Shown piece after piece: positions 33,423 through 44,753 of a stretch of 64,000 nt of DNA. Each line of letters begins with the position of its first letter. Position 1 is the first letter of the stretch. Source of the DNA: Turnera subulata. Its lineage: Eukaryota; Streptophyta; Magnoliopsida; Malpighiales; Passifloraceae. The position numbers were made by a program, and so were the translations under genes. Location: the NCBI GenBank assembly GCA_028386065.3, contig JAKUCV010001034.1, positions 30,381 to 94,380 of the forward strand, read 5' to 3'. The notes beneath the pieces were generated by a model. The model made no database searches. It was not told the DNA's origin and was given only the letters and a program-made list of their open reading frames with translations.

Positions 33423-33563
33423 GTCGACGAAGACCAGACGAGGCATCCTGTCGAGCTCGTTCGGTAGTTCCTCTGGACGTTCGTTGATCAGGCTGTAGGC
33501 CAACCGATTCCTTCTTCCGAGGGAGGCACCCTCGGCGAAGAAGATAGATGATGGAGCAGGCAT
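32880..33563 (-). CDS. 227-aa retrotransposon-borne protein with partial LINE-type endonuclease domain
   Basis: Function unknown. Residues 1-135 (MPAPSSIFFAEGASLGRR onward) match nothing I recognise. Residues about 136-227 follow the start of L1-type endonucleases: LLVWNCRGIARR with the conserved Asn, NMVLLTETQW with the conserved Glu, then a Gly/Ser-rich MWFSWNDSI segment aligned with SGGLALWW of LINEs. The later catalytic Asp and His motifs are absent, so nuclease activity is unlikely. It has its own TATA box 83-92 nt upstream, an intact frame and an AT-rich 3' flank. It is antisense to the LTR A/C element. The divergent truncated copy at 29165-29707 shows an excess of synonymous change, evidence that the protein was maintained. 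It could be a captured chimeric gene or an accessory protein of the element. Confidence 0.72.
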   Translation of the reverse strand: MPAPSSIFFAEGASLGRRNRLAYSLINERPEELPNELDRMPRLVFVDELYSSRFFVTPMEETFFLEDQSTLRTSFYGSANSVLFFISERLQEFNLEPTCQFLDQGTYYQLSMTAQSMPRVTRLPPTWPKARLLVWNCRGIARRSQEFVRTLRDLKNQYKPNMVLLTETQWQPEDNHGVIPLRFPLVNRFELPSQNNSGSMWFSWNDSIRVNITNDPNSFMVNVVPRR

Positions 33564-33645
33564 AGTATTTGATGCGTTGTGTTTTCCTTGCCTGAACGTT
33601 TTGTTTTCTTTTGGATGCTTTGTGGTTTTTGCTTTCTGTTATTTT

Positions 33646-33655
33646 GCCTTTTATA
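33646..33655 (-). promoter_or_regulatory. TATA box of the 227-aa gene
   Basis: TATAAAAGGC on the minus strand, ending 83 nt before the ATG at 33563. Initiation about 30 nt downstream would give a leader of roughly 55-60 nt. The match to the plant TATA consensus is very good. Confidence 0.65.
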
Positions 33656-33663
33656 GAAAAATG

Positions 33664-34603
33664 TTTACCTGTTTTTCAAAGTATAGACCCCACCTGTTCT
33701 CGAAAAAAAAAAGAAGGAAGTAGAAGAGAAAAGAAGAAAAAAATAATAATAAAGTAAAAGAAAAGGAAAGGAAAGAAGGAAAAAAAGAGAAAAAAAAGAA
33801 AAAAAAAGAAAAAGAAGAAAAAAAAGAAGAAAAAGAGAAAAAGAAAGAAAGAAAGGAAAAAAAAACTCAAAATATTTTTCGGAGATAGGAAAAGTAGATT
33901 CTTTTTACAAAACTCCAAACCATTTACGTTCTTCAAGATTTTGCTTTTTGAAAATTTTGACACTGGTTTGAAAATTTTATTTCGTCACTTTATATGTTTT
34001 TTGGGCTACAAACACGAGTGTTTTTCAGCTCGTTTACATCTTATGTTTTCTTTCACGTTTGGCTACCTTGCTTTATCTTTTTTATGGCTTTTTCCTGCAT
34101 CTTTTATCATAAGCATCCGTGACAGTTGTGGCTAGATTGATAGGACCATATCTCGGGTAGAGTGTATGTGTGACAGGTTACACCTGTTTGGACGCAATGA
34201 AGGGATACGATGTCTGGAAGACGTTTTGACTTGTGGACAGGTGGATATCGTTTCTTTCGAGGAACACAGGACATGCTCGTGATCATCACCTTGTGAGTTA
34301 ACGGAAGTCTTTTCACAAGAAGAACTGACATCTCCGTCAGTTATGCGAGTTGCGTTTCTCTGGTTCGAGGACCTATACGACCGTTCTAGAGCGATGGACA
34401 CGGAAACATGTTTTGTTTTAATTTCTTTATGCTTGATTTTATTTCCTTCTTATTGGTTTTCTTCTGCTTTAAAATGTTTTGTTTTTCTGTTTAACATAAG
34501 TTTTTATATTATAAAGAGAGATTTGTTTTTAAAAAGGAAAAAGCTTGTTTGTTTATTTTTCATAACAGTTTTACAATAAAGAAGAAGTACTCTATGGAGT
34601 TAC
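33664..34603. other. Spacer between the two antisense genes
   Basis: A purine-rich tract (GAAAAA-type repeats, plus strand) covers about 33700-33870; it lies just upstream of the 227-aa gene promoter. Beyond it, 33940-34590 has short overlapping ORFs on both strands with no recognisable domain. I see no third gene that I can support. Confidence 0.5.
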
Positions 34604-34990
34604 TTACTTCTCTAGATCTTTTACAAGTTTTTGTACGTTCTCGATCAGAGAGGTGAGTCCTATACACGCCTGTTCGATCTGCATCACCGCCGTGTTGATC
34701 TTCTTCAGTGAAGCGGTCAGGTGCTTCAGTGTCTGCAGTGATGTGTCGCTGGGAGCAGTTGTCTTGCCCTTCCTATCATCAACATCCTTGCGACCGGAAG
34801 GCTCCTCCTTGCCGACAGGTTTCTTTCGCCGTCTTTTGGAGACGACCATACGTTCTTTGAGACCGATGATGTTCGTCTTGAAGCGTTTCTTCGGAGGTTC
34901 TTCCTCGGAGTCTGTAAAGGGATTAACACCACCAGTATAGCTTAACTCCTCTGAGTCAGAGGTAGTTCGAGTTCTTATTGGTGAGTCCAT
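34604..34990 (-). CDS. 128-aa basic protein with NLS-like clusters and coiled-coil C-terminus
   Basis: Not recognised as a known family. The N-terminus (MDSPIRTRTTSDSEELSY) is Ser/Thr/acidic. Two basic clusters, PPKKRFK near residue 33 and SKRRRKKP near 52, look like nuclear localisation signals. The C-terminal ~45 residues (LQTLKHLTASLKKINTAV onward to VQKLVKDLEK) have heptad-like spacing of Leu/Ile/Val consistent with a coiled coil. It lies on the same strand as the 227-aa gene and upstream of it, has its own TATA box, and sits just before the polypurine tract of LTR C, antisense to that element. Only one copy is present, so coding constraint cannot be tested here. Confidence 0.6.
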   Translation of the reverse strand: MDSPIRTRTTSDSEELSYTGGVNPFTDSEEEPPKKRFKTNIIGLKERMVVSKRRRKKPVGKEEPSGRKDVDDRKGKTTAPSDTSLQTLKHLTASLKKINTAVMQIEQACIGLTSLIENVQKLVKDLEK

Positions 34991-35022
34991 GGCAGAGAGT
35001 GAGTTTGCCAGGGTTGAGGTTT

Positions 35023-35032
35023 GGTTTTTATA
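35023..35032 (-). promoter_or_regulatory. TATA box of the 128-aa gene
   Basis: TATAAAAACC on the minus strand about 33-42 nt upstream of the ATG at 34990. Initiation at the usual distance would give a very short leader, close to the start codon. Confidence 0.55.
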
Positions 35033-35141
35033 AGGGAGCCAGAGACGCGTAAAGGTATAAACGGGATATTATGTTGAGTTCGGACAGCTGGAAGAGTGTA
35101 TCAGAAGCTTATCGTGGTAGGACCTACGGATAAGACGGAAT

Positions 35142-35175
35142 TTCGAAGACGAAATTCTTTTTAAGGTGGGTAGAA
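35142..35175 (+). other. Polypurine tract region before LTR C
   Basis: TTTCGAAGACGAAATTC, then TTTTTAAGGTGGGTAGAA directly before TGTAACAG. It has the same layout as the chromovirus tract at 9488-9520, so LTR C is a 3' LTR and the A/C element is chromovirus-related. Confidence 0.75.
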
Positions 35176-37391
35176 TGTAACAGCCTGGGTAAAAATTTGT
35201 ATTTTTACCGGGACTGTAAAAGTCGTTATACAGTGATTTACCTTTGAATTTAATCTTGGGTAATTAATTCAAGGTAAATCGGGCATCGTTTTTCGAAACT
35301 GAGGTTTTTCCCGCGCTCGGGATTTTTCGGACCAAAGTTGGTATTTTTCGGGTCCCGAAATCCTCAGAAAAATCAGGTTAACCGCGACGGAGCAGACCAG
35401 AAATATAACTAAGGAGGTATATCAGTTATTTTCTGGTCCGGACCGGACTCGCCCCATATGCAGCCAAACCTGCATAATTGAGCTCAATTATGCAGGCGGC
35501 TGATACACGGCTATAAAGCAAGCAGAGGAGAAGAAAAGAGAAGAAGAAAGAGAGAAAAGAAGAGAGGAAAAAAAAGAGAGAGAGAGAGAAAGGAAAGGAA
35601 AAGGAAAAAAAATAAAAAAAAAGGAAACTGAGAGGAAGAGAGAAAGGAAAAAAAAAAACAAGAAACTAAAAAAAAAAGAGAAGAAAATAGGAAAAATATA
35701 GAAGGAAAAAAAAAAGAACAGTTACCATCTTCTCCTTCCCTGTCACTGTTCACGGGAAGACGATCCGCGCCGCTTCTCGACACACCGCTGCCATCTTGGC
35801 CTTCTCCTCACTGTCGCCGACCGAACGGCGCTGCCCCCGAGCTCTTCCGCAGTCGGACGCTCCTGCACGAGCCGTTGACCAGGCGGAGAACCCGCGGATC
35901 CACCTCCCCCGAGTCTGCCGCCTCTTGCCGACGACGCAGCGCTGCCCTTCCACCGCTCCTCGCGTCGCCAGCGTCGCCACTTGCCTGCGCATGCCTTCCC
36001 TCGCGTTGTTGCGCCGTCGCCGCCTCTGAACCCGCGTAAGGTAAGGCCGGGTTGCATTGACCCGTTTCTCCTGGGTCCGGGTCGCGACCTTCCCTGGGTT
36101 GCACAGTCCGGATTTTTTAAAATATATATATATATGTATTTATAATTTCTGGAAACCTAATTAAATTCTGGAAAATATATATATTTATTTTGAGAAAATT
36201 ATGGTCAGTTTAATTCTGGTATTTTGAGAAAAATATATATATATACTTTGATAAATAATTAAGTTATGTTTTGGAAAAACTATTATTACTTGGAAAAAAT
36301 ATACATACCATGAAAATACTTTCTGGAAAATTTTTTATATATATTATTTTCCCTGGAAAATTAGGGTAACTGAATACCTTTTAGAAAATATGTATTTATG
36401 GTATACAAAAGTAATAGTTTCGAAAATATATAATTACTTTGATATATAATTGTTTGGAAAAGTATTTTACCTTTGGGAAATATATATATGTATATTTATA
36501 AATTTGCATTTATTTTTAGAAAATAATTTTGTATGATTAATTTTGCTGGAAATATAGTTTTCTAAAGATAATAATATTTAGAAATTATATTTTGGAAAGT
36601 AATATATTTTATGGAAATAATTTTAGGGAAAATACATATATATGATATAATTTCCAGAAAAATTATGTTGTTTATTATTTTGGAAAAAGTATATTATTTT
36701 ATGAAATATTTTGATTTAATAGCTTTAGAAATATATTTTTGTAACCTTATATACATACGAAATATTTCGGAAAAAGGTTTAGTTATGATAAAAGGATAAT
36801 TTCATGATAATATATATATAATCGAGATGTTTTACCGATGAGTTTGATTTACAGTTTATGGCATCATAGCATACCGATTATGTGCATTTATGTGAGCATG
36901 TTGTTTTGTTGTATAGGTTTTGATATCGGGCAGTTCCCCGAGGAACCGGCTTTGGACTGGTTGATGTTTTCAGAGTTGAGTAATCGGCTAAGGTGAGGAT
37001 GGATTTCCTTTGATATGTGCCTATATTACTCGATTGTTGTGTTTGATGATTATTGCACTGTTGAGTGTTGCATTTGCTGTGGTTTGATTCGGGATGTTTA
37101 TCCCAGTGCCTTGATTGATTTTGGGATGTTTATCCCCATGATTTGATTTTGGAATGTTTATCCCCGTGCATTGAGTTTTGGGATGTTTATCCCTGAGTCT
37201 TTTTAGTATAAAGAATAATGGATTAAATAACAAAATGTGATAAGGATGTCGATCCTTGGTTTTGGATTGGGATGTCTATCCTGGTGTTTTGGTTAGGGAT
37301 GTTGATCCCTGAGATTTGGTTTTTGGATGATGATGATATAATTGTCACGTGGTAAATAGAGGCACAACCGGATGGTTAGAGACTGTTTTGA
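35176..37391 (+). repeat. LTR C (3'-truncated)
   Basis: Starts TGTAACAGCCTGGG and matches LTR A closely. It retains the segments deleted in A and ends abruptly after GGTTAGAGACTGTTTT at 37391, about 700 bp short of the end defined by LTR B. It carries the same palindrome array (37090-37310) and TATA box (near 35511). Confidence 0.87.
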
Positions 37392-38232
37392 TGCCAAATC
37401 CGAGTTGCTGGGAATTTCATGTATATAAAAGTTAGGTGTATCCACAATTTGCTTTACAGAAAAGGGAAAACCAAAGGCTCATTGTCACCAGGGGTGCCTG
37501 TGGGGAAAAGCTGAGAAACTAATTGAGGGAATGTGTAGCAATCCTTGCTGTGTTTGCTTCTACCCCTCACAACATTCAAATCATTACCAAGGTCTACAGA
37601 AATCCCTATAAATCAAAATGGCATATTACGTAGGCCCATCCCCCACATGACACTCCACTATTGCAAACAGGACTATGAAACTTCATCATTGCTTGCTGAT
37701 ACCGTGATACGCTATGTGATAGAACTTTGATTTTGTAACATATGGGTTCGATTTGTTTATCATTGAAGATCAGATGTCGAATTATAATTGTAGTGTATTG
37801 AATCAAAGAGATTGTCATTATAACTTTGACTCGGAAGGGAAGCAATACTTCTTCCAGTGATTTGACCATATAATGCAGTAAACATGAAGCAATTATTATC
37901 TTAGCTTACTTTCAAGTGCCCTGATTAGAGGAAGTGCCATAAAGTTGAAGACATGCAAAAGCATATTTTACCAAAAACGTTTATCTGCAAGCGAATACCA
38001 CCCTCTCCATCTCTGTTGTATCCGCTGCAAAGGACTTGAGCTATGCGCTCACTGGAGAGGAGGTTTCACTTTACTAAAGATATGGACATCTAGCAACGAC
38101 GGGTCTCTCGAACATAACCAGAGAGCAGAGCAGCACCCTTCACGCTCAACTGATAAGCCATCTCTCTTCCAATAGCACAGCAAAGACGGGACGGCGGTGT
38201 AATAGAATATCCTTTTACTTCCCTGGATAAAA
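37392..38232. other. Intergenic and 3' UTR of the At4g37920-like gene
   Basis: Non-LTR sequence begins at the broken end of LTR C. The right part should be the 3' UTR of the minus-strand gene ending at 38233. No other gene is supported. Confidence 0.5.
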
Positions 38233-41200
38233 CTAGTATGCTATTTCCTGAAGAATTTCAAGCGTTTTTTCATGAACCTGGATGCAGGGCAAATAAACAG
38301 TATAAAGTCATTGATGCAAAAGTCTGGGAAAGTTCTCCAAGTTTTTTTAAACGCAACAGGAAGTTTTTGCACAATTCAATTTTTTGAAAGATAAGAGAGC
38401 ATGAAAGGTAATAGCCACTCAAACACCTTGAGATGTCATAGGCCAAAAAAGATTACCCATTCAAGATGTTGTGCAGTAATTCCAGAGACATTCCCAGAGT
38501 ATATTCCACCTAAGACCTGAAAAATCCAGATTCACCAACAATCAGTAGTGAACACTACAAGTTCCTTGGTTACTGGACAGATATAACTAACAATATAAGG
38601 TGGCCGAAGCCCTCAAAAGCTGAGGGAAAAAAATCAAATTGCACAAGTTTAGATCTAAAAATGAAAAGCTATCGTCACTCTTTTCTAATGGTGGCAAATT
38701 GGCAATCACAGCACTTGCAGGCTATCAATGCTATTGAAGATTTACATTGATGAAAAAAAAAAAAACACTAGACCCACAATATCTTGCATGCGTGTGGATG
38801 CGCACAACTCTCTCCACATGCAAATGTGCACATGTAGTTGAAATATGCAAATAGATACCTTAGTTACAGTCTCAAGAAACATGCCAGGGCGCACTGGAAG
38901 TGGTTTTCGACCGGTAACACTTCCCTGTGGATGATGATAAGCAGATTAGTTCTTTGAAAGGTAACAGAGAAGCAGTCTATGATGCTTTATGGCGTGTATT
39001 TTCTCCTCAGCACACACAAGCTGAGACGCTCACAACCATAAAATAAATGATTATCCATAGGAAAGAAATCAAACGCACCCTTCCTGCAATACCACTAGAA
39101 GCCCTCTCACTTTCATCCTGCATGCCATCAGTGTTGTCTGCACCCTCATTTTTTCCTTGCATTACATTTTTTATCATTTCACGAACAGTCGTCCCAGGTC
39201 TTAATGCCACTAGTTTGGTTAAGAAATTCACCTGCATTAACGGGTCCACATTTAAAACAATGAGGGAACAACAATAACTCATTTGGCATATCTTGAAAAA
39301 TGCAGCAAAAGTTAGTTATTTACGTCACAAAGGGAACAGACAAAGACGGATAAGAATGATCTAGATATCCTGTAATTGATGTGAAATACCACAAAGCATC
39401 ACACGGACCTCAGATTCAGGAAGTGTTGTAAAACCACGGTCATTTCTTTCGTCTAATATTCCACCTCCCATCATATTCCTGGCTTCCTCTCTGACCAAAA
39501 CAAGTCTTGCAAGCAATTTTCGATCTGGTACAACCGGTCTAGTTTCCATTGTCTGAAGAAAAACACATGAATAGACAATATTTCAGATATATCGTTAGAA
39601 TAAAAGTGCTGAAAAATTTATGGATAATTATGCATAGTTGGCAAAGAATAATAATGAACTCGAAGCAATAAGTTTAAAGTTAACATTAATTGGATATTTG
39701 AAAAAAAGGGATTACTAAGTCCATACTTGATATATCGATCACCTGACTGAAAGAACTTAAATTCATTAACTTACAGTCTGGTATGTTATCTCGTAGCTCT
39801 CCATCGTAAGGTGACACACTAAAATAAAGCAGATGCATGGAAACATTGAGACTCTTGGTTCATTTCATAGCAAGAGCAACTCCAACACTAAAAGATCTGA
39901 AAATAGTACATATTGTATTCAAAGGCAATTTCCAACCGTTTTTTTTTGGGCAGAGTTCACTACTTCCAAAGTTAACACTCTTCTCCTTGACTCCGTGTTC
40001 TGTTCTCTCCCAATTCCCAGTCATAAGGTGACTCACTACAACAAGGCAGAGGTTCGACATGTCGAGTCCATCAGCTCATTTTATATAACAAGAAAATCCA
40101 AAACCTTGAAGATTGAAAACAACACATTTCATGACTGCAGCACCTTCCAACAAGTTTATTGGAGACCTGTCCATAACTAATACTCCTTCACTGTTGCTCT
40201 GGAATACATCGTTCTTCAGGAGCTAGGCGAACATTAAGCCTAGAAACAAAATACATTTTCAGGATTGCTCACAGCGCATTTATGGATAATCAGAGAGATA
40301 TAAGATCTCCCCCTATTCCATGCAATTGGAAGTCTCCCACTAACATCTGAATCAATGGCTACTGGTTTCATTATCTTAGGATTTCCCACATCCACAATTA
40401 TGGATAGTCACAATGACGTGAAATTTGTTTATCAGTTTCTAAATTGCCAAACACCACATTGGACTCAAGTCCAACAAAGAGCATTAGATAGTAGTTCATA
40501 TGTCCACTAGCTAATGCTTGGCTGCTTGTCATGGGGCATATGAGGGATATTTAAGTATAGCAAGTGCTCACCAAAGCTAACTGGTGGAATTGTTCCGCGA
40601 ATGTATTAAATCAATGCACCAGGAGTGGGCAACGAAGAAAGGGAGGGTGAAACAGAAGAAGAAGAAGAAGAAGAAGAAGAAGAAGAACAAGAAGAAGAAG
40701 AACAAGAATCGCCCAGCTTTTGCTCCATAAGGTAACTAAGCCCTAAGCTCTAAAAGTATTGAGCAAGCCTATGCATCACAAAGTTGTATACAAATATTAA
40801 GGCAAGTTATTCACTGGACGAAAGCAAAGGAACAGGAACAAATTAAAAGTTCCAGCTGGATGGTACTCTTAGAAGTGTAAAGTCAAAGAGGCAATAAGAG
40901 ACAATAAATTGCATATACTACTACAAAAGCAGGTTATAGAAGAGAAGTGCAGTTCCATGATAAGCATTCAAAAGATTCCAAAACCATTCTTGAACTGTCC
41001 ACAACATGATATATGCAAAGCTTACTTACCTCTAGCAAATCATCAGCTTGATTAGCAATTTCATTCAGATTTGCTGCTGGAAGATGAATTTTAGGACCAT
41101 TTTTATTCTCGAAGACACCACCACCCGCAGCAACTCTGCGTAGCAATTGATGCCGGCTGTCTTTCCTAGGGGTTCTACAAAGCAAACCAACCACTTGAAC

Positions 41201-42367
41201 CTAGAAATAGAAGCAATACGGTGTTTAAACGAGTCATAAGTGAAAAGGTAAATCTATCGTTAACCAAAAAAAATAAATGTCTTCAGGAAACACCCTTACA
41301 TGTGGAGGGCATTTTTTTGTAAGGTGAGACAGCACTGTTTCCTTGATAACTTCCAGCAGTTCCTTCCGCTGAACAGAGACCAGATAGTACCCATTTTCAG
41401 ACAACATAGTAATAACTGAATCACAAAACGAGAGAAATTCGAATAAAGCAAACAGGGGATAATAGATGGGAAATATAGACAGTATAATTAAGAATATACT
41501 GGAGGATCCTCGATCCTACAAACTGTTTCACTTCGTAATTCAATAATATAATCCCTTTCTGATTAAAAAAAAAGTTAAGAATATACAGGATGTCTTAGCA
41601 ACCATCAAGGTGCTGTTTCATATTACACATATTCAAAATCTAAAAAGGCTCTCCAAATTACTGAACAAACAAATTCGGTCTCAAAAGCCAGAAGTAACTG
41701 TGTTGGCGTAGCACTACATATATGAACATTACCTTGTCATCGTGTTCTTTAGCAGCCATTTCAATCATGTAATCCAAGGCCGTCATAAAACCTGATTCCA
41801 TCTGATCAACCCTTTTCCCTATGACTCCATGAGCAGCCAATTCCACGGCCACCTTCTCGGACGCCTCGTCCATGTTCATGTCTCGCAACTACAAAGAAAA
41901 AGAAAAAAAAAAAAAAATTAAGCCGCTACAAAGCACCTTACATAAGATCATAAACCCTCATCCCAGAATTAACTAAGGAGAGTGAAGTAGAGGTAGCGAG
42001 AGTGTGTACTTACAAGCAAGATCATTTCTTCGAGGACGGAAGTGACCTGGTCACCTCCTTTGAGAATAGCCTCATAGTGGGTGCTGTCAAATTTATCGTT
42101 CCATTCTTCGTGGGTTCTGCTCCTTTGCTCTGTTCCATCCGGTTGCGCGTCCATGTAACCCCCGCCCAATTCTTGACCGGTGCATAGTACCAAGTGCCGG
42201 TGCTTCCTTTTCGTGGGTTGTTTAAGCTGCTGCTGCTGCTGCTGCTGGTGGTGGTGGTAGTGAAGGGATGATGGTGACGATGTGGAGGCAAGTGGAGAGG
42301 AGGAGGGTATTGTATTAAGAGGCGCGAGACCAGAAGGGAAGAGGGAATTGAAGGTGCCAAGAAGCAT
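38233..42367 (-). CDS. Orthologue of Arabidopsis At4g37920, predicted chloroplast protein
   Basis: I recognise the protein from its conserved core as the plant family represented by the 'uncharacterized chloroplastic' At4g37920; molecular function is not established to my knowledge. Nine coding exons with GT-AG borders and phase 0 joins: 42014-42367, 41733-41888, 41300-41368, 41030-41200, 39409-39552, 39079-39231, 38859-38924, 38457-38516, 38233-38277. They total 405 aa plus TAG. The first ~55 residues (MLLGTFNSLFPSGLAPLN onward) are Ser/Pro-rich with a Gln run and fit a plastid transit peptide. Conserved blocks include GFMTALDYMIEMAAKEHDDK, GLLCRTPRKDSRHQLLRRV, ANQADDLLE, KLLARLVLVREEARNMMGGG and RPGTTVREMIKNVMQGK. 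No disabling change was found. Its first exon and upstream region are duplicated at 45912-46038 and beyond. Confidence 0.9.
40649..40711. repeat. GAA-rich microsatellite in an intron
   Basis: A run of GAA triplets, interrupted by CAA, within the 1477-bp intron between exons 39409-39552 and 41030-41200. Confidence 0.85.
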
Positions 42368-43065
42368 TTCCTTCTTTGTTTGTGAATGTGTGTGTGTGTG
42401 TGGCTCACTAGGGGCGCAGGGGTTTGGGGTTTTAGCAGATTGGGTTTGGACTCGGTACAGTCTTTAAATTTTGACGCTGGAAATAATAAAGATATGAATG
42501 GAAAAAAGAAGGACGCGAGAAGATAAAGTCATTAATCACTAATTACTAATTAGGGCTCTGCCCCCCTCTTTTCACCAAAAAAAGTCATGACGGCAAAACG
42601 CCGCCATCTGCCGAATCAAGCCCAGGACCACATGGTTAAAACTTCAAAGCCAGCAGTTCTCCGAATTTAAATAACCCTTCTCTAGTCATATTTGTTCTTC
42701 ATTTAAAAGGAAAGTTTCTATCAAATGTAGTACAATCTCTGTGTCGTTCAGACAAAAAATCGAGGCTCTCGCTTCCAATAGTTCATCTATCCAACAATTG
42801 TGTAACTCCTGAGACTCATCCTATCCCTATCCTCTACAGATTTTTCTCTCTAGCTCGTAGTGGAAAAGAATTTCAAATAAATTTTTATCTATACTCGCAA
42901 TTTTCTTCGTATAGTTTTTATCTATACTGGCTCATTAACTATTAACCCTAAATAACGCATACGAAAATTTTTGGGTGGAAGCAAAGTAAATGGCGTTGAC
43001 ATAATAAAAACAAAATAAAAAGAAACAAAGACACGAGGCCTGAACCAACAAAATCCACGGATAGC

Positions 43066-44054
43066 TAGGGCTGAGCAAAAAAACTGTGCCGACCGTGTCG
43101 TCCCGATACCGAGGTTATACCGAGGGTATCGGTTCAAAAAATTGGTAAGTCCCTAAGCCACCCCATATTCTTCTACCGTGCCGAACTAAAGGCTCTGGTA
43201 CGTCGGTCGGGTGTGTTTCGAACCGTCGGTATTCGGCACAGGCCGATACCGCCCGGCCCAACACACACCCCACCAACCAAAAAATATAAACACCCCAACC
43301 CATTACCCGGCAACCCACCCAGAGTCCACACTAAAACCATAAAAATAAAATCATACCCTAATTCACTAAACTTCACTTCACCCTCTCTCTCTCTCTCTCT
43401 CTCTCTCGTCGTTTCTCTTTTTTGTCTCAGAACTCTTCTTCTTGAACCCTCTTCTCTGTCTGTCTCTCTCTCAACTCCGGCCGGCCCTTACCTCCTCCGA
43501 GGCTTCGCCGCCTAATTCCCCTACTCCCTGAACTCCAATCTCCACAAACCTTAAAGCTTTCCACTCAACCCTCTCTCGATCGAGTTCGACCAATCGACCC
43601 TCTTTCGATTTTTGAGCGTCAAAAAACCCTAATTCCCAAATCAAAGCAATTCTTGGCTTTGATGATTGATCATTAAATTTCTATGTTAGTGAAATAGGCT
43701 TGATATTTGGATTTGGATATGGTTAGGTATGTAATTCTGGGCATTGTTTCCTTTCTATTTGTAATTCTGGATTTGAATGCTTGTTGAATGTTGAGTTTTC
43801 TGGGCATGGTTGATGGTTATGTTTATGTATGAAAATGAAATTCTGGAAAATTTAGTGTTCTTGCCTTGGTAATGTTGTCGGCATCAGCAGGGCTCAAAGC
43901 CGACCGTACCGACGTCGGTATTGATCGGTACCATGTCGATCGGTACTGAAGGAAACACGGCTCGGCATCAGTCGAAATATTGGGCATTCGGAAAAGTGAT
44001 ACCGATTCATGTTTCGACACGGCATATGCCGGACTGACAATTTGCACACCCCTA
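43066..44054. mobile_element. Non-autonomous hAT-like element, unit 1 copy (989 bp)
   Basis: Ends TAGGGCTGAGCAAA and, reversed, TAGGGGTGTGCAAA, typical of hAT. The 8-bp flanks are CGGATAGC (43058-43065) and CTGATAGT (44055-44062), imperfect. Subterminal regions are rich in CGGTAC/GTACCG motifs, on both strands. The interior resembles a 5' leader (CT repeat at 43383-43409, an AAACCCTAA-like motif near 43625) without a transposase. Confidence 0.72.
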
Positions 44055-44062
44055 CTGATAGT

Positions 44063-44748
44063 TAATTGAAATGATCCAAAAAAAAGACTAGAAATTGTAT
44101 TTAAGCAATTTCTAATGGAGTCAAGTGCCACACTGGTGAGGTTCCGAGTACACAGGGAGATAATCATGCAACGGAATCAAAATTAGAACAGTCACAAGTG
44201 ATAAGATCAACATTGATTCAATAAGCCTCATTGGTGTGTCTTTGTCCCTTCGTCTTACAATATCAAGATTAAACACAAGACATGGAACATATCATTCTCG
44301 CATATGTTTAATCTATGGTTTCTTGATGCTCGAGTTAACTATCCAAAACAGATACTATTGATATCCCATATCAATCAATCTAAGCACGACCATACATTTA
44401 CAGTTCAACTCTATTAAGGGGCCCAACCGATATAATTCTCATTATATGGGCTAGACAATTCCTTCTTGATCAAACAAATCCCTTTACACATTATATGATA
44501 TACCCAATGATAACTCTAAGGTCTACCCAATTACGAGTAACCTAGAGTAATGTCAAAGCATATGACTTGTGTACTATGAATCTTGATGATCTCAGGTATA
44601 AGGACAAAACTTATAAGAACCACTAGTGACAACATATGTAGCATTCTTAAGTTGAGTCGATCTAGTCCACAAGTTCTCTAACGTGTACCTGTATGTAGAC
44701 CTTATATCTCAAATGATTCTCAATATGCGCTAGTCTTAGTAATTTATC
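44063..44748. other. Unassigned repeat-like sequence, unit 1
   Basis: Matches 47788-48474 closely. It resembles retrotransposon LTR or spacer DNA, but no ends or coding motifs were found. The stretch 45196-45400 after the solo LTR continues the same block. Confidence 0.4.
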
Positions 44749-44753
44749 AGGAC

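Larger units (their letters stand above)
26877..37391. mobile_element. Rearranged cluster of a non-autonomous LTR retrotransposon family with antisense genes
   Basis: Three LTRs of one family are present: A (26877-29093, plus, 3' end missing), B (29979-32761, minus, complete), C (35176-37391, plus, 3' end missing). A and C are close relatives; B is clearly more diverged and represents a different subfamily. Beyond a possible gag start codon next to LTR B, no gag, protease, RT or integrase was recognised. The simplest reading is an element in plus orientation (A...C) whose left internal part was replaced by a second, minus-oriented member carrying LTR B. Both members carry the same gene on the strand opposite to their own LTRs. 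No flanking target duplication was found, because both outer LTRs have lost their right ends. Confidence 0.75.

Noticed and set aside
32880..33563. Active LINE endonuclease
   Set aside because: Only the first part of the domain is present; the later catalytic Asp and His motifs and the RT domain are missing.
33941..34579. Short ORFs between the two antisense genes
   Set aside because: Overlapping on both strands, no motifs, no TATA-ATG arrangement like that of the two accepted genes.
39833..40180. 115-aa plus-strand ORF inside an intron of the At4g37920-like gene
   Set aside because: Intronic, antisense, low similarity to anything known and no promoter or start context that supports it.
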